This document shows positions 1 through 11,203 of a stretch of DNA of 57,542 nt, in pieces (the stretch's first letter is position 1; every line of letters begins with the position of its first letter). The notes beneath the pieces are model-generated. The model ran no database searches. It saw only the letters and a program-made list of their open reading frames with translations, and had not been told where the DNA came from. The stretch is from Amyloporia xantha (taxonomy: Eukaryota > Basidiomycota > Agaricomycetes > Polyporales > Adustoporiaceae), in the NCBI GenBank assembly GCA_036971615.1, contig JAYKKR010000059.1:1-57542 (forward strand), in the 5' to 3' direction. The translations under genes and the position numbers were made by a program.

Positions 1-776
1 CAAAAGGTTCGCTTACCGCACAGATAAATATTGGTGGTGTATACGAAAGTCACTTGAGGCCGTATAGACCGCGATAGTGGTGGGGCACTAGACCCCGGTT
101 GTCACATGCGCTGCCGTCTGTCTGTCCATTGTGACACAACGCGATGATCGTCATCAAACGGCTGCAGTGTGAAAACTGAACTTGGAAGGGCTACGTATTT
201 GCGACGTAGGCACACATCAAGACTTTATCTGGCGGAGGACAGCCACTGACTATAAATGTCTAGGTGCATTCTTCCGAGACGCGACCACAAGTTTGAACAG
301 CAGTGCGTATACAACATGACCGCACGTTGTAATGTCGCCCTTAGATGCTAAGAGAAAGAATTGGATTTGAGTGGCTCGACTTCTATAGCGCACGTCAAAG
401 CAGACCTTTGCTCACTGATCCAGCCTCACGAGTGTCTTATGGCGGCCAAATAGTCATGCTGAGAAGACGCGTAGTTTGAGCCGAATCTCGAAGGTTTGCG
501 GTTTGCGGCACACCTGGTTTGGCCTACATTGAAGGGAGGCAGAAAGGCATCGAATCGCTCAGCCAGTGACCACCGTCAGCCTTGGGGTTGAGCTCGAGTA
601 TGTTCGACGACGTCGAGGAGTGGGCCGACCATGGCGGAAGATCACGTGCTCGCTGGGAGCAGCCTGCGTCGGTCTTCGACGCCGCGCTGAGGCATGTTCG
701 CACCGACGTGAACGACCGCAGGCCAAACGATTCACTGGTGTACTGCATTCTGGTCTGTTCTTCGTCGCATTCAACT
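1..776. other. Upstream region without a recognisable gene
   Basis: I see no ORF here with recognisable protein features. Short ORFs at about 524-857 overlap one another in several frames and have unrelated compositions, as expected by chance. The right end should hold the promoter and 5' leader of the TRP-like gene that begins near 777. Confidence 0.4.
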
Positions 777-3700
777 ATGTCTCGTCACTGCTCTCTACGT
801 CTATGGTCAACTATTCCTAGTGTTCTCGTCATCCTCAGTCTTTTTTGTCTTATTTAATTGGCGCTACGTTCGCCCAACCAGCGCAGCTCCAGTATGAAGA
901 CTGCTTCACGGGCAGCAACTCTACGCTCAAGTTCACGATATCCGATGTATACGCGCAGGTTCTTCAGGAGGAGCTTGGAGGGAAATACATGAACTTCACC
1001 GTTATTGGTTCAACGCCTGAGGTGATTCCAGCGTCTGCTCAAAGCGACAACTCCACACAAAGTTATGCAAGTGAGTTTCTCAGTAGTTTGAATGTCTTAC
1101 TGAATATTGATGGGGTCACAGCGACCCTTTTTACGACCACTGAGATGTTGACATTCCAAGTGTGGAACAACGGTTCTATCTTCTGCGACACTCTGCGACC
1201 ACCCTCCCCGCTTCCATCGCTCCCAAATAATAGCCATGGAAACTACTGTCCTTTTTCTGTTGGCCCGTTTGCATTCTCTGCGTCGGTACCCTTACCCTCA
1301 AATTACGAGCTGGCGACCTTCGACACACATCTATATGCATTAGATCCTTGGCAGCATCTACTTTTCTGCATGAATGTCAACACGACTATTTTAGATCCTG
1401 GCCCCTTGGGATCTGTCTACGGGCACGGATATATCATCTTCTGGGTGACTGTCAGTCTGTCCATCGCATACTGGTTGGTCGTTGGTGTAGCTCGACTGGT
1501 ATCTGCGTGGGGTAGAGGCTCGACTAGGGTAGGAACGAGCGTTTGGGCACGGATGGAGAGTGCTGGTTTCATTCTCGCAAGCGCAATCAGCGGTGAACGC
1601 CTCGCAAGTTCCCGGCACTTATGAGATTTTGTGCGTGTAATTTAGTCCGTCGTATGTCATTGTAATGACGATGAAATTCAGGCACCCCTTCACTGAGGGA
1701 TATCATATTCCACACTCAATGGTGTGCAGCTCTCGCAATGGTAGCCGTGCAATGGCCGACTTTCGTTTGTATGTCGCACTTTTCTTTGTCCTCTTCTGCA
1801 CGCGTTTCTAACTCAACTGTAAGACCCTCTCTTGGCACAGACAGCGTGGTCTACATTGACATACAGTACGAACTTCCCGGGAACCCCTTCTATTGTTCCT
1901 AACATAAAGTTATTAGATATCACCCTCTCGCAAGGCTCTGCGGGTGCACACGACCGGTGGAATCCTCTTACCGTTCCGCCTTTTGATCCACCGTCTAATT
2001 TCGCGGACCAATTGAGCAATTCCTCATCGCCCATATACATCGATGCCGATGCCCCAAATCTCATCCTCCAGTTACCAAGCGACGCCACAGCAGGCCTTTC
2101 GTCGTTCGCATGGTCCATTGGCGTTCGTCCACAAGATCTGTTTGGCATATGTCTGACCCTGTTCTTGAGTATCATAGGCGCCACTATTGTTCTGAGCGTG
2201 ATAGTATGGGTTTTGGATTGGATTGGCTCGCTGATATATCATGGCGGCACACATTCTACTACGATGCTGAACGGGACACGGAGTCCTCGCTATTCAGCTG
2301 GTAGTAAAGACTTGCTGGACGGTGTCGGGCAGATTCCGTCCGACGAGAACAGATCACTGAACGGCCATTTCTTGTTCCGCTCAGCTTCTTTCTTCCCCAA
2401 GGGCCGACCTTGGTGGAGATTACGGACGGGATTTGTGTCTTACCACAGCAACATCCTGCAGGGCAACTTAGTCCGAATCCTCATCTTGTTCCATCTGCCA
2501 GTAACCATCTTCTCTTGCTACCAGATGACATTGAGTCGATCCCATGCATCGCTCTCGTCCATTGTCCTTGCCGCAATCTCGTTTGCTGTGTTTTCCATCT
2601 TACTCCCAATTCTCCTCATTGTCAGGCTGACAATCACCAACACTACCAAACTCTACGACGAAACCTGGACGCTCCTATCGCTCGGGCCTCTGTACAATCA
2701 CTACAGGCACGGATCCCAGCTCTTCGCTTGCCTCCTATTCGCCACCAATATCGCGTTTGGATTGACGATAGGCTGTGGGCAGAGAAGCGGTACCGCACAA
2801 GCGATCATCATTCTAGTCGTTGAGGTCGCTTCCGCGCTCGGGACCAGCGTCTGGCTGCCCTGGGGTCAAGGCGCCAGCATGGGACTCATCAGCTTCTTGT
2901 TCTGCGTCGCAAGGATTGTTATTGCGGTTTTACTCGTCATTTTGACGCCTATTGTCAGCATCCATCCCGTTTGATTTGGCTTTTCCTCATCTAATACTGT
3001 TACACAGGTTTCTGTTGACGCAGGAGCGGCTCAATGGATCGCATACGCAATCCTGTGCATCTTGGCGCTGATATACCTCGCATTCTTCCTCATGTTGGTT
3101 GTGAAACTCGTCGAAGGAGTAATCCGCATCTTCGGGGGTGTGGGATTCCATCGCAGCAAGCACGTAGTTGACAGCGGTCTGTTGGGAACACTTGGTCTAC
3201 TCGGCTGTTGTGCGTCACGGCGACCCAATCGTTCTAACCGAGCGCGCAATGGCTTAGCACATATTCCAAAACAACCGTCGACTATTCCCCTGACACGTCC
3301 CAGTCCAGGATTCAGGGACGTTACACCAACCGGATCGGGCCCGCCGTCCGTCCTGCGACCTGAGCATGCACTACAGCCATACAAGGAAGATAGCGATGAA
3401 GACACTGGGTTTATCATGGGAGCATGGCAGCCCTTTACCGGTCCTGGCTATACTCCAGTAGAAGATGCTCAGCGCTCAAAGGAGGCTTCCAAGTCTGGCT
3501 TCGCTCGAGTAGGCGGAGGTCGCGCTCACTTCGAGACACCGTATGCGATAGCGTCTGGATCCACCCATACTTTCCCTTCAGTCGAACGGAATGCGCCCAC
3601 AAGCCATCTGGCTCAAACTGCGATACCTATCGAGTACTCGCCGCCTCCCACACCATCAGTGAGCAGTGTCGCCAAGAAACCCGATGTGAATATCCTCCCG

Positions 3701-4075
3701 GCGGGCGCCATGCCTCCTGCTCATATCCGCACGAAGTCACAGACCGCTATCATCGAAGACGCCTCCGCTCTGCTGAACGACCGGTCCAACGGTGCTCAGT
3801 CTGAGCCTATGGAAAGCGTTGACGATGGGCCAGCACCCAAGAAGCGGTGGTATAACAGACGCAAAAGTCGCCGCATGAGCGAAGGTGATCTCATGTCGAT
3901 GTCGGATCCACCGCCCAAACAAGATCCAAGTCGCTCTTTTGTCGTGGTCAGAAAGCAGAGACCTGGAATACCCTCCCAGGAAGCTCTGGCCTCGTCGAGT
4001 GCCGCCGCCGACACCGAGCCTGGCTCATTCACCGTGCTGCGAGGGTCCAATTCTGAATCTCATGCAACATCGTAG
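777..4075 (+). CDS. ML/TRP-like multipass membrane protein (flavin-carrier/TRP family), five exons
   Basis: Predicted secretory-pathway membrane protein of the fungal ML-like plus TRP-like family, whose ascomycete relatives are Flc/Pkd2-type proteins. The first ATG at 777 opens a hydrophobic signal peptide (MSRHCSLRLWSTIPSVLVIL). A Cys-rich extracellular domain with many N-x-S/T sites follows, then a long block of membrane segments with a TRP-like core, and a hydrophilic Ser/Pro-rich cytosolic tail of about 300 residues. Introns consistent with frame: 1071-1121, 1631-1681, 1769-1823 and 2954-3007. Two apparent single-base deletions break the frame, one at the T run 841-846 just after the signal peptide and one at CCC 1611-1613; adding one base at each joins the signal peptide to the lumenal domain and restores SSPALMRFC. 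The family assignment is by pattern and substrate is unknown. The gene itself is well supported. Confidence 0.75.
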
Positions 4076-4207
4076 TCGACGCTTTCATTTTGCTCCTATC
4101 TATTCTTTTCTTTCGCTTCAGGGACTAAATCATAGTTTACGTTCGTGCTTGTAGTACACGGTAAGGACGCTCAGATAACCGAGTCCGTTAGTTAGGCCAA
4201 TATGTAC

Positions 4208-6773
4208 TCATAGATCGCTATCATCATGCTCTGTACCAATACCGCCTACCCACAGTACTCTCCAGTCCTCAAGGCCCTTCCGCACCCACCCATAGATGCC
4301 TTGGTGTGCTCGCAATTTTTCCGCTCTGGCTCCTGGCGACCAACTATCGCCCGATACTCCTGAATCGTAGCTCTCAACAGAAGACGAGCGCATGAGACTC
4401 TGATAAAACGGTGCGCTCCAGTGACCGCCTGTGCACAAGAAGCCCGTCCCTCCGCCTAAGTCCACCACGGCGCGAACAGGCTCCTCTTCACGTTTCTTCC
4501 CTTTCGTTCTCGCTCTGACAGCGAAGCGGTGGGGATTTCTTGCACTTCAATCCCATCTTCTCCAAAGGCCACCAGCTGCAGGAAGGGCGGCAAGTCTTGC
4601 CCATCCCGCGACGGTTCGCATACTCTGCAGCTGACATGCGTTGGTGGAAAGGACCACAGTAGAACGCGTATGGGCGCGATCGCAGCCACGCTCGGCGGCA
4701 GAGGATGTGGCAGGATGTGTGACTGCTTGCCCCGCGTGAGAACATACATGCTCGGGGACAACGCACGATTGAGCTCAGTGGGCACGCTGAATTTTACTGG
4801 CGGCACCCAGACGCCTTTGTGTTCCTTGACGAACGCGCGCCCGTCCCACGATGCCCGAGATCGTCGAGACGTCGAGGAACTGGCGCTGGACGACGCGAGG
4901 AGCTGCTGCAGCCCCGAGCTCTCTTCGTACAGATCTACCTCCCCGACGGCCGAATCGGCGATGCGGATGAGCCCGGCCTTCTTCTCGAAGATAGCGAATA
5001 GGCTGAGCTGATGCGGATAGTGCTGCCCGTGCACGCCGAGGGACACGACACGGGTATGTCGCTGGTGATGTGAACTCCCTCCCGCGCGGGGTGAAACGTC
5101 GGACGGGCTTCTGGACATCGAATCTAGCACCGATTGCTGCACGAACGTGATGCTGCGGGCTGTCAGGGGCGTATAGAATTCCTGCGGAGCATGAGAAAAG
5201 GCAGCTGGCGACGGCAGTCACAGAGGAACGCACCTTAATGAGGCGGAATGCCCTCTCGCCCTTTGGTGCCTCGTACATGAATATGTTCGACTTGGTTGCC
5301 ACAGCGAGAAGGGCACCACCTCTGCTTCTCTGGTTCTCATTGCGCCAGAGGTCGTAGAAGAGCACAGACGTGTTGTGTAATCGGGAGCCCACTGCAGCCA
5401 GCGGTGTGTAGTGAGCGGCCCATAGCAAGGGCAGGTCGTCCACAACGTCCCAAGACGACTGCGAGTCGGCTGAATCAGAGCGTTCTGAGGGGCGCGGCGG
5501 AAGCCGTTTGTTGTACATTGATGAATCGGCAACGTCAGAGTACGACGCCTGTGGTTCGTAGACGGCATCGGGAGGGGACTGCGCTTGTGCGATCGGGGAA
5601 TCGATGACGAGGCTTTTCAGGCCTTTGGTCAAGCTACCCTGCTGGCGATTGTGTCTCTTCGCGCTATGATGTTTTCCAGATGCGTGCGGCTGTCGCAAAT
5701 TGAGAGGTCTGTGTCCCTGCTGTCGAAGATGAGATGATGATGATAATAATAATAAAGAGTTGATATTAAATTTACCTTCTGGGCGATTGCCCATTTTGCC
5801 AGACTGATCAAGCTAGAGAGGTTGTACATGCGCAACGACCGTATTCCCTCCTGCTCTTTTAAAAACTCCCCTGTGGGGCCCACCAGGGCAAGCACGACGC
5901 CTTGAGGCGTGCCCTGGCCTGTGCTTTCCGCTTCGAGGATCGACATCTGGTACACGCTGGGAGATTCTGACTCTAAATCTCAACTGACAAGACGGTTGTG
6001 GTTCTCTTACATCTCGCCTTCCCAAATGTGCTTCACCTCCGCTTCCGCGGGACCCTTCTCGGTCAGCCCGCTGTCCGTCCATTCGCGCGGAAATAGGTCG
6101 AGCACCGACAAGCCGTTGTCGTGTCCGATGAGCAGCACCTGGTCGTTGAGGATGGGGAGGAGACAGCGAATGGGGTATGTCGTGTGCGGCAGGAATCGAG
6201 ATCCAAATTGGTATAGTTCCAGATGAGAGGGTAGTGTCGCTTCGGGTATGAGTGCTGCAGGTCGTGCGGGCGGTTGTGCCGGAGGAGAGACGGGTATTGC
6301 AGAGGTCAAAAGTCTGTCTGAATGCGCAGTTCTGTGTGTGATCCTGATGGTGTCGACTCCAATTCCGACTCGGAATATTGTTCTGAATCGTCCACTGGCA
6401 CCTTCACGGAGGGTCACGATCACGACCTGCCGCACACTGTGAGACAGTCGTGAAAAGGACTCACCCCGTCTCCCCATCCACGAGCCCGCCGCCGCTGCAG
6501 GTCTTCAGGCGTCAGATCTGCATAACGTTCCGCAGCCCTGCATTGACAGGCTTGTCGGGATCAGCTTGGAATGGCATATGCGGAGACTCACCTCTTCTCG
6601 ATCCATTTCCTCCATCGGCCAAACCTATAGTATAGATCCGTCAGCGATACATCAGATCAAACGGACGTAACATGCCTTGAATTCGGACCATGTTGGGCTG
6701 CGAGATCATCGTAGGTGGGCAGGTCGTCGCCCCCTTGCTCGTCTCTCTCGGGAAAGGGCGGTACCTCGGACAT
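4208..6773 (-). CDS. CNH (citron homology)-like protein with N-terminal PTYDDL region
   Basis: Start at 6773 gives MSEVPPFPERDEQGGDDLPT and then YDDLAAQHGPNSR. Small introns separate this from FGRWRKWIEKR and AAERYADLTPEDLQRRR. The body resembles a CNH-type beta-propeller: VLLIGHDNGLSVLDLFP, a Ser-rich insert, LLAVATKSNIFMYEAPKGER, then YTPLTARSITFVQQ and FEKKAGLIRIADSAVGEVDL. CNH domains are protein-interaction modules found in Rho exchange factors, Vps39/Vam6 and GCK kinases; no GEF, kinase or CHCR domain is visible here, so the role is open. The C-terminal exon (GGGTGFLCTGGHW to DSDL) is in another frame from the preceding exon, with the switch lying between about 4475 and 4510, probably an indel. 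It is transcribed convergently with the TRP-like gene, leaving about 130 bp between the stops. Gene existence is firm, the domain name moderately so. Confidence 0.65.
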
Positions 6774-7156
6774 GGACGTAGAGAACTGAATTCAAAGGCA
6801 GCTTGGCAACCGTTTTCTCTGGCTTCTGCGGGCGGGATACGCATTTACATATGGTCTTGTAAATGTCTATATCCATTGTTGATCCTTGTCCATCACCTGG
6901 CAGTGATCCTGTGCAGCGTCTGTCCAGGGGCAGTCACACACATGATGAACCTTTGCTTTAAATTCCGTCTATTCCTCCAATAACATCACATAAAGAAAGC
7001 ACACAAGTACATCAAGGTACACGCGACTACGATACACAGATTATGAGACACTGTGTGGCAAGTGCAACTGACGGTGCCTCCAAGAATAATAACGATCTGC
7101 ATACATTTCGGGTATAGTCCGTATGGATACCCGGATATGTAATAGAAGATTTCAGT
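6774..7156. other. Intergenic, no gene seen
   Basis: About 380 bp between the start of the CNH-like gene and the stop of the next minus-strand gene. It must contain the CNH-gene promoter and the downstream 3' UTR of the 7157-7996 gene. I see no conserved ORF. Confidence 0.4.
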
Positions 7157-7996
7157 TCACGCAAAGGCAAGCCCTGTCCATGTCATGACTGCGCCGGCCA
7201 CAGCACCGGCACTGCTCACCAGTGCGGGGTGATAACCCCGTCGTACCTCCTTCTGCAGCGCCGTGTTCACTGCCTCCTTCTCCCGAGCTCCGATGTTTCC
7301 AATTTGACTCACGACGTCCTCGTCTTTCCCGACGACGACCAAACGCACGTCTTCGGCGTTGCTTGAGTACTCGATCACTTGAGCCTTGAGTCCCCTCGCC
7401 TTTGCACCCGCCAGGATGTCCGGAACGGCGCTCGCCGTGGCCTTGAGAACGGTGGCATGCCCCACTGCGGTAGCCTTCGCGCGATCCAAAAATACCTGAG
7501 TCGCTTCCTGGCTCAACGAGCGGGAGAGAGGGTTGGGTCGTCCTTGAGCTCGACCTGGTCCGATCGGAGGTGGTGTAGGCGATCTCGTCTGCTCACCGTC
7601 ACCGGGGCCTGCAGATATTGCAAGATGTATCGCTTCAGGAATAGGCGAAGGAGCCGAGATAATTGCTTCAATCTCACCCTCGACATGTAACTCGAGAGGG
7701 ACAGAACGTTGTTGACCTGTCCACTTGACTCTGGTCGGTGATTCAGGTCCCAGCTTCAGCCCTTCGAGAGCATCCGAGAGTGTGGCTGTGTCTTTGGCTT
7801 CACCGGCTGGAACGGGCGGGTCGACGAAAGGGCATCCTGATCGCGGGTGGTTTTTCCGCCCACGCTTGCAATATTTGCAGCAGTGAGTCTTGCGAGGGCT
7901 CGACTGGGGTGGATCGGCATCGCGACTAGCGTGTGGAGACGACAGTTTCTCGCGAGCTGTGGCCGTGAACGTTGCTCTCACCGTGTGTGTGGCCAT
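7157..7996 (-). CDS. Hypothetical protein with Cys/His knuckle and hydrophobic C-terminus, single exon
   Basis: An uninterrupted 279-residue reading frame, starting MATHTVRATFTATAREK. Around residues 38-56 there is a compact CCKYCKRGRKNHPRSGCPF segment whose three spaced cysteines and histidine could bind a metal ion. The middle is Pro/Ser rich (SPTPPPIGPGRAQGRPNPLS) and looks disordered. Residues 160-245 look folded and charged, and the protein ends with a hydrophobic Ala/Gly/Val stretch (VSSAGAVAGAVMTWTGLAFA) that could insert in a membrane as a tail anchor. It has no intron, unusual among its neighbours, and shows no frame break. I do not recognise a named family and propose no function. 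Confidence 0.6.
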   Translation of the reverse strand: MATHTVRATFTATAREKLSSPHASRDADPPQSSPRKTHCCKYCKRGRKNHPRSGCPFVDPPVPAGEAKDTATLSDALEGLKLGPESPTRVKWTGQQRSVPLELHVEGEIEAIISAPSPIPEAIHLAISAGPGDGEQTRSPTPPPIGPGRAQGRPNPLSRSLSQEATQVFLDRAKATAVGHATVLKATASAVPDILAGAKARGLKAQVIEYSSNAEDVRLVVVGKDEDVVSQIGNIGAREKEAVNTALQKEVRRGYHPALVSSAGAVAGAVMTWTGLAFA

Positions 7997-8623
7997 GATG
8001 AACTAGTGACGACGAAGATGTAGGGAAACAGGACCTGAAGTAATGCACAGACTTGCTGCTGCGCCGTCCATTGTTCCCGAAGAATATAAGAACCTGCCAA
8101 TGGAGTATCCCAGTCAACGCAGCCGGCAAAAGCCGCATGTATACCATATTGTATACTTATTACAACGTACGGCCGCGGGGTCTTTGAGACTTTGACTGCC
8201 ATCGACGCCTTCGTGTACCCAACATATGAGTGGCTCCGACTCGCATTGGTGTCGCCAAGTATACCGAAACCAAGTGGATCGACATTGTTACAGATGATAT
8301 GTCCATACCCTTAGTCGTTGATCTTCCTGGGTGAGTGTCGAGTATCACAACGTTAACTATCGGAGGGTTAAATTGCTCATGTTTATTGTGCAGCTCCTGG
8401 CTCCTGGAGTTAAATATGAGGGCCACTTGCTGACAGGCGGACTTCCGTCTACTACTTCCATATGTCTCTCCGATGAGGAGCGCGGAATGAGATACTGTAA
8501 CTCGTGACATCATACCTGGGCTCCTGGCGAAAGTCAAAGTCACGGACATGTCAGTGGGCATATTAAGACTTTCATCTCCATTCGTTCACCTTACCTTCAC
8601 CATCTAAAACTTGCTGCGACAAG
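7997..8623. other. Intergenic between divergent genes, no gene seen
   Basis: About 630 bp lies between the divergently transcribed hypothetical gene and the first MDR gene. An ORF of 133 codons on the minus strand (8160-8561) has no recognisable features and is probably chance. An 18-bp segment at 8139-8156 consists of two GTATAC palindromes separated by six bases. The region should carry both promoters. Confidence 0.35.
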
Positions 8624-9963
8624 ATGTCTACACCCAGTGTTCCCAAGACAATGAACGCATTGATCACACAACCCAACAAAACCGTTGCTGTTTAAGAAGT
8701 CCCTGTACCCACCATCAGTGACGACGAGATTCTTGTGAAGACAGTTGCCGTTGCACAAAACCCGACCGATTGGCAATGTATATCCGTCTGTTTAAGCTCA
8801 TTTGGTTCGCTCACAGGAATTCGCTAGATATCGATTTCATCACGAACGCCGGTACCATTTGTGGCTGCGACTGGTCTGGGTACGTTGCCCAGGTTGGGAA
8901 GGACGTCACAACACTCTCTATCGGTGACCATGTCGCGGACTTCGTTCAGGGTGGCAATTACAAAGATCGCGGCGCCTACGCTGAATACGTGAAGACCAGT
9001 GCCGGTCTCGCCTGGAAGGTCCCGAAGGGCACACTCTCTCATGAAGAAGCTGCTACCATGGGTTGCGCGTAAGTCATACGCTTGTTTCAAGCGTTGCTCC
9101 GAGCTGAAATGGGGACAGATTTTGGACTGCCGTCCAAGGACTCTTTAATCCAACGCGCCTTGGACTTGTTGAGCCTCCAAGTAAGACTCCCCATGAAGAG
9201 TGGGTCTTTGTGTATAGCGGAAGCAGTACGTGATACTTACTACATCGCACTTCTGAATACAACATATGAACGTCTGACCTTGTCATGTTTTCCAGCGTCC
9301 GTCGGTATGTACATACTTCAGCTCGCCCATACCGCAGGTTACAAGGTTGTCACTGTCGCGTCCACTAAAAATCACGAGCTCTGTAAATCTCTTGGTGCAG
9401 ACGTGGTCTTTGATGTTCGTTACGTTTCAGTGGCCAAAGTCAGTTGGGATGCTTACCCATGATTTGGTCAGTATAAAGATCCGGATGTTGTAGACAAGAT
9501 TAACAGGACAACAAAGAATTCCTTGCACCATGCCTTCGATACCATCTGCCAGGTGCAGACTCAAAGCCTCGCGGTCAGATGTTTTGGCCCAGGGGCAGGC
9601 AAGCTCATCGTCATTCAGCCTCCACAGGAGGAGGCGCAGAAGTTGAACGAGGACGTCAAGATACAATGTCAGCGATTGTGTCCGGCGACCGCACGAAACC
9701 TTTCTTACGCCGATTGTGCAGTTACGTTGATTTACACCTCCCTTGGTCGCGAATTCAACATGAACGGGCATTTCCCAGCTTCACCTGAGGACCGAGCGCA
9801 CATGGCGCACTTCCTCAAGAAAGTGCCCAAACTTGTGAGCTCGGGCGCGGTGAAGCCCAATCCAGTCAAGCTATGGGAGGGCGGATTGTATGCTATCAAG
9901 GATGGGTTACAGTACATGAGGGAGGGTAAGAACAGCGGAGAGAAGATCGTTTATAGGGTTTGA
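8624..9963 (+). pseudogene. MDR-family zinc-type alcohol dehydrogenase/enoyl reductase-like gene with early in-frame stop
   Basis: Medium-chain dehydrogenase/reductase of the fungal quinone-oxidoreductase/trans-enoyl-reductase type, expected to bind NADPH. Exons consistent in phase are 8624-8777, 8828-9068, 9119-9225, 9296-9423, 9472-9667 and 9722-9963. They sum to 1068 nt (356 codons), a normal family length. Visible landmarks are NPTDW, GCDWSGYVAQVG, the Rossmann stretch SGSSTSVGMYILQLAHTAGY, and SLGADVVFD. The sole disruption is a TAA at 8693-8695, codon 24, where relatives usually have an acidic residue before VPVPTISDDEIL. Because all other exons remain open and splice in phase, this looks like a recent nonsense change, a single base error, or an allele translated from a downstream ATG. 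The 9423 donor (GTTTCA) is weak. A C-terminal copy lies about 340 bp downstream. Confidence 0.7.
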
Positions 9964-10299
9964 TCTCCGGTGCGGTTTATTCTGCATCACATGTTCACGA
10001 TGTAATGGTACACATGATAATTGGTTCTTCCTCAGTGATCGAGCCTCCGTCTCCCGCAAGGTTTCATTTATATCTCAGTGCGCTTCGTACTCGATTACTA
10101 CGCACCCATCAGCAGAACGTAACAGCAGTGTAAACTCTCCTATAGTGAATACAGCTGATCGTTGTGAGAGTTGCATTTCGGCACATCAATTACTATGTCA
10201 AATCCGACACAGTTGGTCGTGAGCGCTCAGAAATCATGGTCAGCTGGACTTGATTTTAGAGTCATCAAGAGACTCGATAATGAAGCAGGCTTTAGCTAA
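9964..10299. other. Intergenic, no gene seen
   Basis: About 336 bp between the MDR gene and its degenerate copy. I see no ORF or repeat of note. Confidence 0.35.
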
Positions 10300-10639
10300 A
10301 CAATATATAAGGACAGTGCCCGTCCGAATACAATGTAAGTATTTGTATCCCTATCTCTTTTTCAGACGCCTGTTTACTTCGACTGCAGTCACGATGATCT
10401 ATACAGCTCTTGGCCGCTCGTCCTCGGACGAATATTTCCCTGAAGTTCACCGGAGGACAAGGCGCACATGGGGGCTCGTGTTTCTTGAGAAAGTGCCCGA
10501 ACTTGTCGACTCGGGGGTGACTAAGGCCAACCCGGTGAAGTTTTGGCAAGGTGGCTTATAGGCTATCAAGGATAGCTTTCGGTACATGAAATATGAAAGA
10601 GGGAAGGCACAGCGCAGAAAGATCGTCTACCAGGTGTGA
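10300..10639 (+). pseudogene. C-terminal remnant of an MDR dehydrogenase gene
   Basis: This stretch corresponds to the last two exons of the MDR gene just upstream. It preserves the exon end VRIQ, an intron starting GTAAGTATT and ending CTGCAG, and then TMIYTALGR, LEKVPELVDSG, KANPVKFWQGGL, AIKDSFRYMK and KIVYQV. The matching parts of the upstream gene read TLIYTSLGR, LKKVPKLVSSG, KPNPVKLWEGGL and KIVYRV. The frame shifts in the middle, and a TAG at 10559-10561 replaces the Tyr codon after GGL. No N-terminal or Rossmann part was found before it. It is a truncated duplicate that has lost coding capacity. Confidence 0.75.
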
Positions 10640-11203
10640 TTGTTCGTGTACTAGTTCAAATATCTTATTTGGGCTTGCGATCTCGGTAGACGAGATTCTA
10701 GATGAGGTTGAGATGTTTCAGTAGAGCTCCGGAAGCATAGACGTATGTCCTACTTCTATCGTGTCCGGTTTTGACCGGAATGCTGTCTATACGGGCAGTT
10801 CATGGGTTAATTTTGACACTTTACTGCGCCATGTCTGCCGGAACTGATGAATCAATCTTGAGTTCTGTGGATGGGCCTTCGAGCGACGTTGTCACAGTAA
10901 TTGGCAAAAGCTTTGGCTCGCGCAGCATGGCACAAGAAACCATCTTGCCGCCTCGCTTGGCGTACTCCCCGTTTTGAAACTAATTTCGCAAATAACTTTA
11001 TTCTGCTGACGTAGATATATATCAAACTGCCCCCTTTGTTTGTCTGTACTAGTATATTGTGTTCCAAAAGAAGTAGTAACTCAAAATCACGACGACTCGG
11101 TCCCAAATCATAAAATGCACAGCCCGCAGCAGCTGATGCTGGCGCCGCCGCTTCCAGTGAACGCTAAGAGTACCGAGCGACTGGGAATACCTCTCGACGT
11201 AAT
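10640..11203. other. Intergenic between convergent MDR copies
   Basis: About 560 bp downstream of the MDR remnant and downstream of the minus-strand MDR gene. No coding features were recognised. The short ORFs here (10771-10977, 10852-11106) lack any family resemblance. Confidence 0.35.

Noticed and set aside
8139..8156. Double GTATAC palindrome as an operator
   Set aside because: Two short palindromes with an asymmetric spacer; no reason to expect more than chance.
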